A stretch of DNA of 64,000 bases from Rhizobium anhuiense (GCF_003985145.1 NZ_ML133537.1:1-64000), one strand, 5' to 3'; counted from the first letter of the stretch, positions 26,195 through 35,191 are shown. A program made the numbers and translations. Notes: a model not told the origin generated them from the sequence alone.

Positions 26195-27220
26195 ATGCGC
26201 GTCATCTATTCCGAAGACCACAAGCTGCGCGATGCCAAAACGGAACTGCATGCCGGCCAACTGGTGACGCCCTTCGAGGCGCCGTTCCGTGCCGAATGGA
26301 TCCTGGCGGCGGTCAAGGAGGCGGGCTTTACCGACGTGGTGGCGCCCGATGCGCACGGGTTGGAAACGGCGCTGAAGGTGCATGATCCCGCCTATCTGGA
26401 TTTTCTCGCCAGCGTCTGGGATCGCTGGGTGGCCGCCGGCTTCACCGGCGAGGCGATCGCCAATTCCTTTCCCGTTCGCCGCACCAGCCAGCGCGTGCCC
26501 GACAATATCGTTGGCGCGATCGGCCATTATGCCAATGCCGCCGACACCTCGATCACCAAGGGTTCCTACGAGGCGGCGATCGCCTCCATGCGCTGTGCCG
26601 TCACCGGCGCCGACTGGCTGGCTGAGGGCAATCGTTTCGCCTTTTCGCTCTGCCGCCCACCCGGCCACCATGCCGGCATCGATCTCTTCGGCGGCTACTG
26701 CTTCATCAACAATGCCGGCGTCGCCGCACAGCGGCTGCGCGACCATGGTGCGTCGAAGGTCGCGGTGCTGGATGTCGATTTCCATCATGGCAACGGCACC
26801 CAGGATCTCTTCTATCACAGAGGCGATGTCTTCACCGCCTCGCTGCATGGCGATCCCATGCATGCCTTTCCCTATTTCCTCGGCCATGCCGACGAGGAAG
26901 GCGAGGGGGAGGGCGTTGGTGCCAACCGCAACTATCCAATGCCACCGGGCACGCCCTTTGATGTCTGGTCTTCGGCGCTAAACGATGCGCTGGCGCGGGT
27001 CAAAGACTTCGGCGCCGAGGCGATCGTCGTGGCGCTCGGGGTCGATACCTTCGAGCGCGATCCGATCTCCTTTTTCAGCCTGACCTCCGATGATTTCACC
27101 CGCATGGGCGCGATGATATCAGCCGCCGGCCTGCCGGTGCTGGCCTGCATGGAGGGCGGTTACGGCGTGCCGGAAATCGGCCTCAACGTCGCCAACGTCC
27201 TCAAGGGTCTGGAAGCCTGA
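26195..27220 (+). CDS. Histone-deacetylase-like amidohydrolase (acetylpolyamine amidohydrolase type)
   Basis: A 341-residue arginase/deacetylase-fold protein with the zinc-site motifs of class II HDAC relatives: PPGHHAG (tandem His), DVDFHHGNGTQD (metal Asp and His) and ALGVDTFERDP (metal Asp), plus a GGYG turn. Length and MRVIYSEDHKLRDA start fit bacterial acetylpolyamine amidohydrolases. Likely removes acetyl groups from polyamines. It is followed after 9 bp by recX, so the two are co-transcribed. Confidence 0.9.
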   Translation: MRVIYSEDHKLRDAKTELHAGQLVTPFEAPFRAEWILAAVKEAGFTDVVAPDAHGLETALKVHDPAYLDFLASVWDRWVAAGFTGEAIANSFPVRRTSQRVPDNIVGAIGHYANAADTSITKGSYEAAIASMRCAVTGADWLAEGNRFAFSLCRPPGHHAGIDLFGGYCFINNAGVAAQRLRDHGASKVAVLDVDFHHGNGTQDLFYHRGDVFTASLHGDPMHAFPYFLGHADEEGEGEGVGANRNYPMPPGTPFDVWSSALNDALARVKDFGAEAIVVALGVDTFERDPISFFSLTSDDFTRMGAMISAAGLPVLACMEGGYGVPEIGLNVANVLKGLEA

Positions 27221-27229
27221 TCACTGCCG

Positions 27230-27781
27230 ATGACTGACGCGACTGTTCCTTCCGACATCCCGACACCCCGCATGCTGAGCTGGGCGCGCAATTCCGCCAT
27301 CTATCGCCTGGAGCGGCGGATGATGACGGAAAAGCAGCTGTTTGACGCCATCACCCGCAAGGCGAAGGAGAAATTCGAAGATATCAGCGCGGCGCAACTC
27401 AAGGCCGTTGCCGATTTCGCCGTCAAATTTGCCTATGACAACAAGGTGCTCGACGATAGCGCCTATGCGGAGATCAGCACCCGCTCTGCCGTGCGCGGCG
27501 GCAAATCGAAACGCGCGATCGCCCAGAAACTTGCCGTCAAGGGCGTCTCCAGCGACAAGGTCGAGGCAGCACTTGAGCAGGCCGACGATCTCTATGCGGC
27601 CGCGATATTTGCCCGCAAACGCGCCTTCGGCCCTTTCCGCCGGGTCGAGCTCGACGACAAGCGAAAGGCTAAAGAGCTTTCAGCCTTCGCCCGCAACGGC
27701 TTCAGCTTCGACATCGGCAGGAGGGTCTTCGACATGAGCTTCGAAGACGCCGAAGAAGTCATCCTTGCTGGCCGCCGGTGA
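27230..27781 (+). CDS. recX: RecX, regulator of RecA
   Basis: A 183-residue RecX protein with three-helix repeats: RNSAIYRLERRMMTEKQLFD, FAYDNKVLDDSAYAEISTRS, GGKSKRAIAQKLAVKGVSSD, and a final GFSFDIGRRVFDM. RecX binds RecA filaments and damps recombination. It is not next to recA here but in the transcript of the deacetylase-like gene, a common arrangement in rhizobia as I recall. Confidence 0.87.
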   Translation: MTDATVPSDIPTPRMLSWARNSAIYRLERRMMTEKQLFDAITRKAKEKFEDISAAQLKAVADFAVKFAYDNKVLDDSAYAEISTRSAVRGGKSKRAIAQKLAVKGVSSDKVEAALEQADDLYAAAIFARKRAFGPFRRVELDDKRKAKELSAFARNGFSFDIGRRVFDMSFEDAEEVILAGRR

Positions 27782-27950
27782 TATTGCATCACCATCGGCG
27801 ATCGCCTGGTTAAAGCGTGAACTCGATCTCCCGCATCACCTGTCGTTTCCTGGCATTCCCCAGCATCAGCGCTCTTGATCCCGGCATGAAAAGTTTGAAT
27901 TTGGTTCTCCCCCGTCTTCGGCTTAGAACCGCGCCAGGATCGGGGGCCAC

Positions 27951-28862
27951 ATGGACATCAAGACTATCGAGACCGGGACGGATGGCGCAGCTTTGATGCC
28001 GCAGCCGGGTATGGCGTCGTCTTCGGGCGGCCTGGCGGCCGGTGTCGCGATGTGCCTGATGTCGATGTCTTCGATCCAGTTCGGCGCGGCGCTGTCGTCC
28101 CCGGCCATTGCGATCTATGGCGTTGCCGGCGCCACCTGGCTGCGGCTTGCTTTCGCGGCGATCATCCTGGCCGTTGTCGTCAGGCCTTCACTCCTGCGTT
28201 ATAGCGGCGCCCAGTGGCGGGCGACCCTGCTGCTCGGCACGACGACCGCCGCAATGACGCTGTGTTTCTTCGCGGCGATCCAGCGGCTGCCGCTCGGCCT
28301 GGCGATCGCCATCGATTTCCTCGGGCCGCTCTCGGTCGCCGTCTTCGGCTACGGCCTGACCTGGCGCCTGCTCTGGCCGTTGATTGCTGCGGCCGGCATC
28401 CTCTTCCTCGCCCATGACGGCGAAGGCTGGGTCGGCAATCTCCCCGGCGTCCTCTTCGCTCTCGGCTCGGCTGTGGGATGGGCGGTCTATATCCTGCTGA
28501 CGAAGAAGGTCGGGGCTGCCTTCAAGGGGCTGGAAGGCCTGTCGATGTCGCTGATCGTTGCCGGCCTCGTCGCAACCCCCTTCGGCCTTGCCGAGACAGG
28601 CGGCGCCTTCACGTTGAAGGGGCTGGCGGAGGTTCTCGGCCTCGCCATCCTCGTACCGCTCTTGCCCTATGCGCTGGAGATGGTGGCGCTGCGGCGCATG
28701 CCGTCGGCCTCCTTCGGCATCCTGATGAGCCTCGAACCGGCGCTCGGCGCGCTCGCCGGCTTTCTGATCCTGGCCCAGCCGATGACCGCGCTGCAGATGC
28801 TGGGTACCGCGCTCGTGGTGGCGGCCAGCGCCGGCGCCACCGCCTCGGCGGCGAAAACTTAG
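27951..28862 (+). CDS. EamA/DMT exporter, RhtA-like
   Basis: A 303-residue membrane protein with ten predicted segments in two EamA repeats. Motifs such as AIAIDFLGPLSVAVFG, GWAVYILLTKKVG and MPSASFGILMSLEPALGALA are those of RhtA-type amino-acid (threonine/homoserine) exporters. RBS is weak (GGGGGCCAC before the ATG). Single gene, convergent with the haemoglobin gene. Confidence 0.85.
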   Translation: MDIKTIETGTDGAALMPQPGMASSSGGLAAGVAMCLMSMSSIQFGAALSSPAIAIYGVAGATWLRLAFAAIILAVVVRPSLLRYSGAQWRATLLLGTTTAAMTLCFFAAIQRLPLGLAIAIDFLGPLSVAVFGYGLTWRLLWPLIAAAGILFLAHDGEGWVGNLPGVLFALGSAVGWAVYILLTKKVGAAFKGLEGLSMSLIVAGLVATPFGLAETGGAFTLKGLAEVLGLAILVPLLPYALEMVALRRMPSASFGILMSLEPALGALAGFLILAQPMTALQMLGTALVVAASAGATASAAKT

Positions 28863-28883
28863 CATAAAGATTTAGAATATAGA

Positions 28884-29351
28884 TCAGGCGGGTGTGCGCT
28901 TGGGATCGTCGAGCGCCGGATTGTAGAACAGCGAAAGCGTCAGGCTCTTGGCGATCCGCTCCGCCGTCGCCATGAACCAAGCCTTGGCCTCCGGCGATGG
29001 AGCGATGTCGTCCAGCGTTGCGGCAAACAGCGACAGCCATTTCGGAAAGAGCTCAGGCGTCAGGTTTGCAACACCTGTATGCGCCTGCACCGGCTTGCCG
29101 CCATAGGCGCCGCTGCGGAAGGCGACGGCCGACCAGAAGCTCTTCATCTTCGCCATATGCTGCGGCCAGCGGCCGGATAGCCTGGCGTCGAACACCGGGC
29201 CGAGATCGGGATGCGCCAGCACGCGGGCGTAGAAAGTCTCGACCAGCCTGTCGATGAAGGCCTCGTCGACGCCCATTTCCCGCATTTCGGCCTCCGCCCT
29301 TTCGCGGATCGCCGCGATATGGGCGGGGCGGCCCTGAATGTCATTGTCCAT
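28884..29351 (-). CDS. Truncated haemoglobin, group III
   Basis: A 155-residue globin: FYARVLAHPDLGPVF with the B10 aromatic, KMKSFWSAV, GGKPVQAHTGVANLT with proximal His of the F helix, and FPKWLSLFAATLDDI, the group III pattern. The start at 29351 is preferred because the upstream frame has no family similarity. Such globins bind O2/NO in microaerobic life. It is divergent from mbfA with the iron-control box between. Confidence 0.9.
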   Translation of the reverse strand: MDNDIQGRPAHIAAIRERAEAEMREMGVDEAFIDRLVETFYARVLAHPDLGPVFDARLSGRWPQHMAKMKSFWSAVAFRSGAYGGKPVQAHTGVANLTPELFPKWLSLFAATLDDIAPSPEAKAWFMATAERIAKSLTLSLFYNPALDDPKRTPA

Positions 29352-29490
29352 TCGAAAACCCCGGCGCCGCGTGATGCGGCAGCCCTCATATAGGTGTTTA
29401 TCGCAACGAGCCAAAGTCGTCCGTGCCCGCTTGCGGCAATCTGTCAGCATCCTTTCCCACGCCCTTGACCGTCATCGCCTGCTTCTTTAG

Positions 29491-29509
29491 ATTTAGAATA
29501 ATTCTAAAT
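29491..29509. promoter_or_regulatory. Iron-control element (Irr-type box) upstream of mbfA
   Basis: ATTTAGAAT-A-ATTCTAAAT is a perfect 19-bp palindrome ending 13 bp before the mbfA ATG. It matches the TTTAGAA-N-TTCTAAA pattern of ICE sites bound by Irr in Rhizobiales. Irr represses mbfA in low iron in related species, so derepression in high iron is expected here. Confidence 0.8.
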
Positions 29510-29522
29510 TTTGGAGAAAGTC

Positions 29523-30506
29523 ATGCTGGCGCGATTTTTCAGATCCTCGAAACGATCTTTCGAATCACTGTCCGAGCAGGAGATCCTTGCCCTCGGGATT
29601 GCCTCCGAGGAAGACGATGCCCGCATCTATCTCGCCTATGCCGACAGGCTGCGCCGCGAATTTCCGGCTTCGGCCAAAGTCTTCGAGGATATGGCCGAGG
29701 TCGAGGATACGCATCGCAAGTCGCTGATCGAAATCCATCGCCAGCGTTTCGGCGAGCGCATTCCGCTGATCCGGCGCGAACATGTGCAGGGCTTCTACGA
29801 GCGCAAGCCCGACTGGCTCCGGGCAAATCTTTCGCTGGACGCGATGCGGCAGGAATCCGAGGCGATGGAGGAGCAGGCCTATCGTTTCTATGTCGAGGCG
29901 GCAAAGCGGACCTCGGACGCCTCGACGCGTGAGCTTCTCGGCGATCTCGCCCTTGCCGAACAGGGGCATGAAGATATCGCCCGCATGCTGGGCGACAAAC
30001 ATACGCCTGAAGACGTCAAGCGCGGCGAGGACGAGACCGTGCATCGGCAATTCGTGCTGACCTATGTGCAGCCGGGTCTTGCCGGGTTGATGGATGGTTC
30101 GGTCTCGACGCTGGCGCCGATCTTCGCCGCCGCCTTTGCCACGCAGGATACCTGGCAGACCTTTCTCGTCGGCCTGTCGGCCTCCGTCGGCGCCGGTATC
30201 TCGATGGGCTTCACCGAAGCCGCCCATGACGACGGCAAGATTTCCGGCAGAGGCTCGCCGGTCAAACGCGGCCTTGCCTGTGGCATCATGACCGCGCTCG
30301 GCGGCCTCGGCCACGCGCTGCCCTATCTGATCCCGCATTTCTGGACGGCGACGATCACCGCCGCCATCATCGTCTTCTTCGAACTCTGGGCCATCGCCTT
30401 CATCCAGAACCGCTACATGGAAACCCCCTTCCTGCGCGCCGCCTTCCAGGTGGTGCTCGGCGGCGGTTTAGTGCTCGGCGCGGGGATATTGATTGGCAAC
30501 GGGTGA
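29523..30506 (+). CDS. mbfA: Membrane-bound ferritin A (rubrerythrin-VIT1 fusion), iron exporter
   Basis: A 327-residue two-domain protein. Residues 1-150 form a rubrerythrin/ferritin-like four-helix domain with metal ligands in SEEDDARIY, EDMAEVEDTH and LALAEQGHED. Residues 185-327 are a VIT1/CCC1-type membrane domain (LMDGSVSTLAPIFAAAF, GISMGFTEA). MbfA exports iron and protects against peroxide stress in Bradyrhizobium and Agrobacterium. The ATG at 29523 follows GGAGAAAG; an Irr box lies immediately upstream. Confidence 0.93.
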   Translation: MLARFFRSSKRSFESLSEQEILALGIASEEDDARIYLAYADRLRREFPASAKVFEDMAEVEDTHRKSLIEIHRQRFGERIPLIRREHVQGFYERKPDWLRANLSLDAMRQESEAMEEQAYRFYVEAAKRTSDASTRELLGDLALAEQGHEDIARMLGDKHTPEDVKRGEDETVHRQFVLTYVQPGLAGLMDGSVSTLAPIFAAAFATQDTWQTFLVGLSASVGAGISMGFTEAAHDDGKISGRGSPVKRGLACGIMTALGGLGHALPYLIPHFWTATITAAIIVFFELWAIAFIQNRYMETPFLRAAFQVVLGGGLVLGAGILIGNG

Positions 30507-30621
30507 GTTGCGATCGGCGAAGCCGAGCAATCGATTCAGCGAATCGATCGCAGCGACGAACGCCCTGAGCCCAAAGCGAAGGGCCGGGAGACGGTGTGGC
30601 ATCCCAAACCAACAAAACGAA

Positions 30622-30646
30622 AAAGGCCGGCAAACCGCCGGCCTTT
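30622..30646. terminator. Bidirectional terminator between mbfA and the BTLCP gene
   Basis: AAAGGCCGGC (30622-30631) pairs with GCCGGCCTTT (30637-30646) around a 5-base loop, with A-run before and T-run after, so it can stop both converging transcripts. Confidence 0.85.
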
Positions 30647-30665
30647 CCATATTCTCTGTTGACCC

Positions 30666-31265
30666 TTAGCGCAGCGCGCCGACCAGAACGTCGCGGCCGT
30701 TCTCGATGGTGACCCAGCGGCCGGAATTGTAGCTCGACTGGCGCTTGACGAAGGAATAGGGCGTGCCGAACCACGGCTTGACTTCGGAGGCGAGGTTGTC
30801 GAGCACGAAATCGCCCTCGGCGGTGCGCAGCGTCAGCACGGCATGGCCCTCACCATCCGGCTTGCGCACGACGGTCATCAGCAGGTCGGCGGCTGAAAAG
30901 CCGCGCTGGATCAGCATGCGACGCTTCAGCAGCGCGAAATCCTCGCAGTCGCCGGCGGTGGTCGGATAGGCCCAGACTTCGTCCTTGCCGTAGATTTCCT
31001 TGTCGGTCATCGGCGTGATCGTGCGGTTTACCGTGGCGTTGACCGAACGCACCAGCGACCACTTTGCCGGGGTCATTTCAACCGGGCCGGCGTTGCGGTT
31101 TGCGCCGCATTCATTGCGGTGGATCTGACAGAAATCATAGTGCCCGATGGGCTGTGAAGTGGCATTGCCCGTTACCATTGAAGCATTTCTGCTTGGGGCC
31201 GGTATGGCGGCCGTTGCCATCGCAAATACGGCCATCATGGCCACAAAGACACCCTTGATCCGCAC
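30666..31265 (-). CDS. Transglutaminase-like cysteine peptidase (BTLCP, DUF920)
   Basis: A 199-residue secreted protein. The GTG start at 31265 follows AAGGAAAGAG and gives a signal peptide (VRIKGVFVAMMAVFAMATAA). Catalytic triad visible: Cys in TAGDCEDFALLKR, His in GEGHAVLTLR, Asp in FVLDNL. BTLCPs such as LapG cut surface adhesins in the periplasm, controlled by c-di-GMP via LapD; no lapD or adhesin gene is nearby, and rhizobia carry several BTLCPs, so the target is unknown. Confidence 0.87.
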   Translation of the reverse strand: MRIKGVFVAMMAVFAMATAAIPAPSRNASMVTGNATSQPIGHYDFCQIHRNECGANRNAGPVEMTPAKWSLVRSVNATVNRTITPMTDKEIYGKDEVWAYPTTAGDCEDFALLKRRMLIQRGFSAADLLMTVVRKPDGEGHAVLTLRTAEGDFVLDNLASEVKPWFGTPYSFVKRQSSYNSGRWVTIENGRDVLVGALR

Positions 31266-31430
31266 GCCCGCTCTTTCCTTGCATCGCCCCTTATTTATTA
31301 ACAAAGTGTTAATGGAGAGGGCCGGAAAGAGTCAATCGTTACTTATTGGGAGGACCTTGCGACCCGCCGACATGGTTAAAATGCAACGGGTTGGGAACCT
31401 GCATCAGGCGAATTTATACGCCGATGCCCT

Positions 31431-32255
31431 TCAGGCGGGCATCTGCCTATTTGTTGATGAACGGATGATGCCTTTGACGGCGCTCAAGAGAAGCGCGATA
31501 TCGCCGGGGCGCGACAGGCGGTGGTCGCCGTCGCGGATGAAGGTCAGCACCACGTCGTCGGCGGGAAGGTGTTCGACCAGTTTCATCGCATGTGCATGCG
31601 GCACGTCGGGGTCCTTCATGCCCTGGAGGATGTGCACCGGGCAGCCTGTCTCGATGATGCCGTCGAGCACCCGGTTTGCGCGGCCGTCCTCGATCAGCGC
31701 CCTGGTATAGATATTCGGCTCCGGGCTGTATGGCGAACGCTCTTCGAAATAACCGCGCTCGGTTAGCGACTTGCGCTCCTTGGCCTTGAGGTTCGGTTCG
31801 ATCAGCTCGGAGGTGAAATCGGGTGCGGGTGCGATCAGCACCATGCCTGCAAGCTTTGGGCCGCCTTGCCGCGCAAGCTCCTGCGCCAGCCTGAGCGCGA
31901 TCCAGCCGCCCATCGAGGAGCCGACGAGGATCACCCGATCGGGGGCGATATGGTGGATGACGGCAAGCGCCTCCTCCAGCCAGCGCGAGATCGTGCCGTC
32001 GCCGAAGCTGCCGCCGGAAAGTCCGTGGCCGGAATAGTCGAGGCGGATGCAGGCGACGCCCAGTTCCGCCGCCAGCCCGTCGAGTTCCACCGCCTTGGTG
32101 CCGCTCATGTCGGAGCGGTAGCCGGACAGCCAGACGAGCGTCGGCGCGCCATTGCCGGCCTGCGCCGGGCGGACGATCATGGCGATCTCACGCGCTGCTT
32201 CGCCCTCGCCGACCGTCAAGAACTGCGGCTGGGCATCGGGCATCTGATCGGACAT
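31431..32255 (-). CDS. Alpha/beta hydrolase
   Basis: A 274-residue hydrolase with nucleophile elbow VGSSMGGW, an oxyanion region VWLSGYRSDM, LDYSGHGLSGG, catalytic Asp near MKDPDVPH and catalytic His in RDGDHRLSRPGD. It resembles ABHD10/BioH-like short hydrolases. RBS GGAGTTTC precedes the ATG. Divergent from infC. Substrate unknown. Confidence 0.87.
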   Translation of the reverse strand: MSDQMPDAQPQFLTVGEGEAAREIAMIVRPAQAGNGAPTLVWLSGYRSDMSGTKAVELDGLAAELGVACIRLDYSGHGLSGGSFGDGTISRWLEEALAVIHHIAPDRVILVGSSMGGWIALRLAQELARQGGPKLAGMVLIAPAPDFTSELIEPNLKAKERKSLTERGYFEERSPYSPEPNIYTRALIEDGRANRVLDGIIETGCPVHILQGMKDPDVPHAHAMKLVEHLPADDVVLTFIRDGDHRLSRPGDIALLLSAVKGIIRSSTNRQMPA

Positions 32256-32432
32256 CGGCGAAACTCCTATTGTTTTGGCCTATAAAACAGATTCTTGGCA
32301 GGCTGACAGCGGGTGATTTTTCCGCTAAAGGATGATATTGACTCCGTTGCAGCGATGACGCGACACGTTTGTGCACCCTGATTGGGAGCGCGATGCTGCA
32401 ACGTTCCGAAACAACGCGAGGAGAATACGACC

Positions 32433-32969
32433 ATTCGCAGACCTTTTAAAACCGACGCGCCCGTGAAGGACGGACCGCGCTCGAACCGTGAAATCCGCAT
32501 TCCCAAAGTTCAGCTGATCGCGGCTGACGGACAGAATATGGGCGTCGTGCCTACCGACCAGGCCTTGAAGATGGCGGAAGAAGCCGGCCTCGATCTCGTC
32601 GAAATTTCCCCCAATGCCGAACCGCCGGTGTGCAAGATCCTCGATCTGGGCAAGCTGAAATATGCCAACCAGAAGAAGGCTGCCGAGGCGCGCAAGAAGC
32701 AGAAGATCGTCGAAGTCAAAGAAATCAAGATGCGCCCGAACATCGACACCCATGATTATGAGGTGAAGATGAAGGCGATGGGTCGCTTCTTCGATGAAGG
32801 CGACAAGGTCAAGGTGACGCTGAAGTTCCGCGGCCGTGAAATGGCCCACCAGGAACTCGGCATGAAGCTTCTGCAGCAGGTCAAGGCCGATACGATCGAG
32901 TTCGCCAAGGTCGAAGCCGAGCCCAAACTTGAAGGCCGTCAGATGATGATGGTGCTGGCGCCGAAGTAA
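32433..32969 (+). CDS. infC: Translation initiation factor IF-3
   Basis: A 178-residue IF-3: N-domain (RSNREIRIPKVQLIAADGQN, ISPNAEPPVCKILDLGKLKY), lysine-rich linker, C-domain (IKMRPNIDTHDYEVKMKAMG, KVTLKFRGREMAH). I place the start at ATT 32433 (MRRPFKTDAPV), nine bases after GAGGAG, because infC is known to use a rare AUU start by which IF-3 represses itself; no ATG fits. It is upstream of rpmI-rplT, as is usual, but 327 bp away with an intervening promoter. Confidence 0.93.
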   Translation: MRRPFKTDAPVKDGPRSNREIRIPKVQLIAADGQNMGVVPTDQALKMAEEAGLDLVEISPNAEPPVCKILDLGKLKYANQKKAAEARKKQKIVEVKEIKMRPNIDTHDYEVKMKAMGRFFDEGDKVKVTLKFRGREMAHQELGMKLLQQVKADTIEFAKVEAEPKLEGRQMMMVLAPK

Positions 32970-33083
32970 GCGCCAGGCACTTTTTCGCCCAAGGCCGTCC
33001 GCAAGGGCGGCTTTTGCGCTTTCTGCCCTTATTGCTTCAAGAAGGGTGTTTTCGGAGGTTGCGAAGATTCCTCCGCGGCCCCG

Positions 33084-33112
33084 TTGCACTTTCAGGACGC
33101 TGCGGTTATAAG
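33084..33112 (+). promoter_or_regulatory. Sigma-70-type promoter for rpmI-rplT, with leader
   Basis: TTGCAC (33084-33089) and TATAAG (33107-33112) are separated by exactly 17 bp. The transcript would carry a leader of about 180 bases to rpmI. In the leader, CCGG-AGAA-CCGG and CTTC-GCGA-GAAG hairpins (33227-33250) are followed by a T6 run at 33255-33260, which could act as an attenuator. 32970-33083 contains a GCCGTCC/GGGCGGC hairpin with TTTT (near 32994-33017), a probable infC terminator. Confidence 0.55.
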
Positions 33113-33296
33113 CGCGCGTCCGAACTGACCGGCAGGGCATGCCGTGGCAGTTTCGAATGCTTGCGGAACGGTTCGTCGCCGATGCCGCGGATCAACAACA
33201 AACGCTCCCGCACCTTGTTGCGACGGCCGGAGAACCGGACTTCGCGAGAAGGGCTTTTTTGATAAAGCGCGCAGGGAGGACAGAAGGAGTAGCAAA

Positions 33297-33500
33297 ATGC
33301 CCAAGATGAAGACGAAGTCCTCTGCCAAAAAGCGGTTCAAGATCACCGCAACCGGCAAGGTTAAGGCTGCCGCTGCCGGCAAGCGCCATGGCATGATCAA
33401 GCGTACCAACAAGTTCATTCGCGATGCACGTGGCACCATGGTTCTCGCAGAACCGGATGGCCGCAAGGTTATCAAGAATTACCTGCCGAACGGTCTCTGA
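33297..33500 (+). CDS. rpmI: 50S ribosomal protein L35
   Basis: A 67-residue protein, MPKMKTKSSAKKRFKITATG ... GKRHGMIKRT ... YLPNGL, full length for L35. RBS AAGGAG lies upstream of the ATG at 33297. The open frame extends far upstream, but homology starts here. Followed after 38 bp by rplT. Confidence 0.97.
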   Translation: MPKMKTKSSAKKRFKITATGKVKAAAAGKRHGMIKRTNKFIRDARGTMVLAEPDGRKVIKNYLPNGL

Positions 33501-33538
33501 GACTCGTCCGCGAACGCTAGATTTAAGGAGATCATGAT

Positions 33539-33943
33539 ATGGCACGTGTAAAAAGAGGCGTCACCTCTCACGCCAAGCACAAGAAGGTTCTGAAGGCCGC
33601 AAAGGGCTTTTACGGCCGCCGCAAGAACACCATCCGTACCGCCAAGGCCGCTGTCGACCGTTCGAAGCAGTACGCCTACCGCGACCGCAAGGTCAACAAG
33701 CGCAACTTCCGTGCGCTTTGGATCCAGCGCATCAACGCCGCTGTGCGCGAATTCGGCCTGACCTACGGCCGCTTCATCGACGGCCTGAACAAGGCTGGCA
33801 TCGAAGTCGACCGCAAGGTTCTCTCCGACATGGCGATCCACGAGCCGGAAGCATTCGGCGCGTTGGTCAACGCTGCCAAGAAGGCTCTTGAGTATCTCAA
33901 GGAAGCCGGCACGGCGAACGAGTTTGAAGGCGCGGTCAAGTAA
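33539..33943 (+). CDS. rplT: 50S ribosomal protein L20
   Basis: A 134-residue L20: MARVKRGVTSHAKHKKVLKA, the RNA-binding FYGRRKNTIRTAKAAVDRS and FRALWIQRINAAVREFGLTY. L20 is an early assembly protein and represses its own operon in other bacteria. AAGGAG RBS. Followed by a terminator before pheS. Confidence 0.98.
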   Translation: MARVKRGVTSHAKHKKVLKAAKGFYGRRKNTIRTAKAAVDRSKQYAYRDRKVNKRNFRALWIQRINAAVREFGLTYGRFIDGLNKAGIEVDRKVLSDMAIHEPEAFGALVNAAKKALEYLKEAGTANEFEGAVK

Positions 33944-33980
33944 CCAGCGCTTCCCAAGCTTTGAATTTTTGATTTTGGGA

Positions 33981-34018
33981 AACCCGCGCTGGTTTGGGCT
34001 AGCGCGGGTTTTTCTTTC
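33981..34018 (+). terminator. Terminator after rplT
   Basis: AACCCGCGCT (33981-33990) pairs with AGCGCGGGTT (34001-34010) around a 10-base loop, followed by TTTCTTTCTT. Typical Rho-independent terminator; it separates rpmI-rplT from pheST. Confidence 0.9.
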
Positions 34019-34092
34019 TTTATATTCCTGGCGCCGGCCGGCGCCGCCTGCCTCCCGATCGCCCGCCTGATACTGGACGGAAAGAAGTGACA

Positions 34093-35175
34093 ATGTCAGA
34101 TATCGACCAGCTCAACGCATCGCTGCTCGCCGAAATCGCCGCCGCCAATGACGAGATGGCGCTCGAAGCCGTGCGCGTTTCCGCCCTCGGCAAGAAGGGC
34201 TCGATCTCCGAACTCCTGAAGACGCTCGGCGCCATGACGCCGGAAGAGCGCCAGACCAAGGGCGCGGCGATCAACGTTCTGAAGAATGCGGTGACCGAGG
34301 CGCTCGCCGCCCGCAAGACAACGCTCAAGCAAGCGGCGATCAATGCCCGGCTGAAGGCCGAGACGGTCGACGTCAGCCTGCCGGTGCGCTCTTCGCCGGC
34401 CGAACGCGGCCGCATCCATCCGATCAGCCAGATCGTCGACGAGATCACCGCGATTTTCGCCGACATGGGCTTCTCGATCGCCGAAGGTCCCGACATCGAG
34501 ACCGATTATTACAATTTCACCGCGCTGAATTTTCCCGAAGGCCATCCGGCCCGCGAGATGCACGACACCTTCTTCTTCAACCCGGATGAGAATGGCGAGC
34601 GCAAGGTGCTGCGCACCCATACCTCGCCGGTGCAGGTGCGCACCATGGAGACGCAGAAGCCGCCGATCCGCATCATCATTCCCGGCAAGACCTATCGCCA
34701 GGACAGCGATGCCACGCATTCGCCGATGTTCCATCAGGTCGAAGGCCTGGTCATCGACAAGAAGGCCAATGTCGCCAATATCCGCTGGGTGCTCGAGGAA
34801 TTCTGCAAGACCTTCTTCGAGGTCGACAGCGTGACGATGCGTTTCCGCCCGTCCTTCTTCCCGTTCACCGAGCCATCCTTTGAGGTGGATATCCAGTGCG
34901 ACCGTTCCGGCCCGATCGTCAAATTCGGCGAAGGCACCGACTGGATGGAGATCCTCGGCTGCGGCATGGTTCACCCGAACGTGCTGCGTTACGGCGGCCT
35001 CGATCCGGACGAATATCAGGGTTTTGCCTGGGGCATGGGCCTCGATCGCATCGCCATGCTGAAATACGGCATGCCCGACCTGCGCGACTTCTTCAACGCC
35101 GACGTCCGCTGGATGACGCATTACGGCTTCCGCCCGCTCGACATGCCGACGCTGTTCGGCGGCCTCAGCGCTTGA
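34093..35175 (+). CDS. pheS: Phenylalanyl-tRNA synthetase alpha subunit
   Basis: A 360-residue class II synthetase subunit: N-terminal coiled coil (to about residue 100), motif 1 (GRIHPISQIVDEITAIFADM), motif 2 (TYRQDSDATHSPMFHQVEGL with FRPSFFPFTEPS) and motif 3 (GMGLDRIAMLKYGMPDLRDF). It forms an alpha2-beta2 enzyme with PheT that charges tRNA-Phe. ATG at 34093 has GGAAAGAAG upstream. pheT follows after 16 bp. Confidence 0.97.
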   Translation: MSDIDQLNASLLAEIAAANDEMALEAVRVSALGKKGSISELLKTLGAMTPEERQTKGAAINVLKNAVTEALAARKTTLKQAAINARLKAETVDVSLPVRSSPAERGRIHPISQIVDEITAIFADMGFSIAEGPDIETDYYNFTALNFPEGHPAREMHDTFFFNPDENGERKVLRTHTSPVQVRTMETQKPPIRIIIPGKTYRQDSDATHSPMFHQVEGLVIDKKANVANIRWVLEEFCKTFFEVDSVTMRFRPSFFPFTEPSFEVDIQCDRSGPIVKFGEGTDWMEILGCGMVHPNVLRYGGLDPDEYQGFAWGMGLDRIAMLKYGMPDLRDFFNADVRWMTHYGFRPLDMPTLFGGLSA

Positions 35176-35191
35176 ACGGAGAATTGGGACG

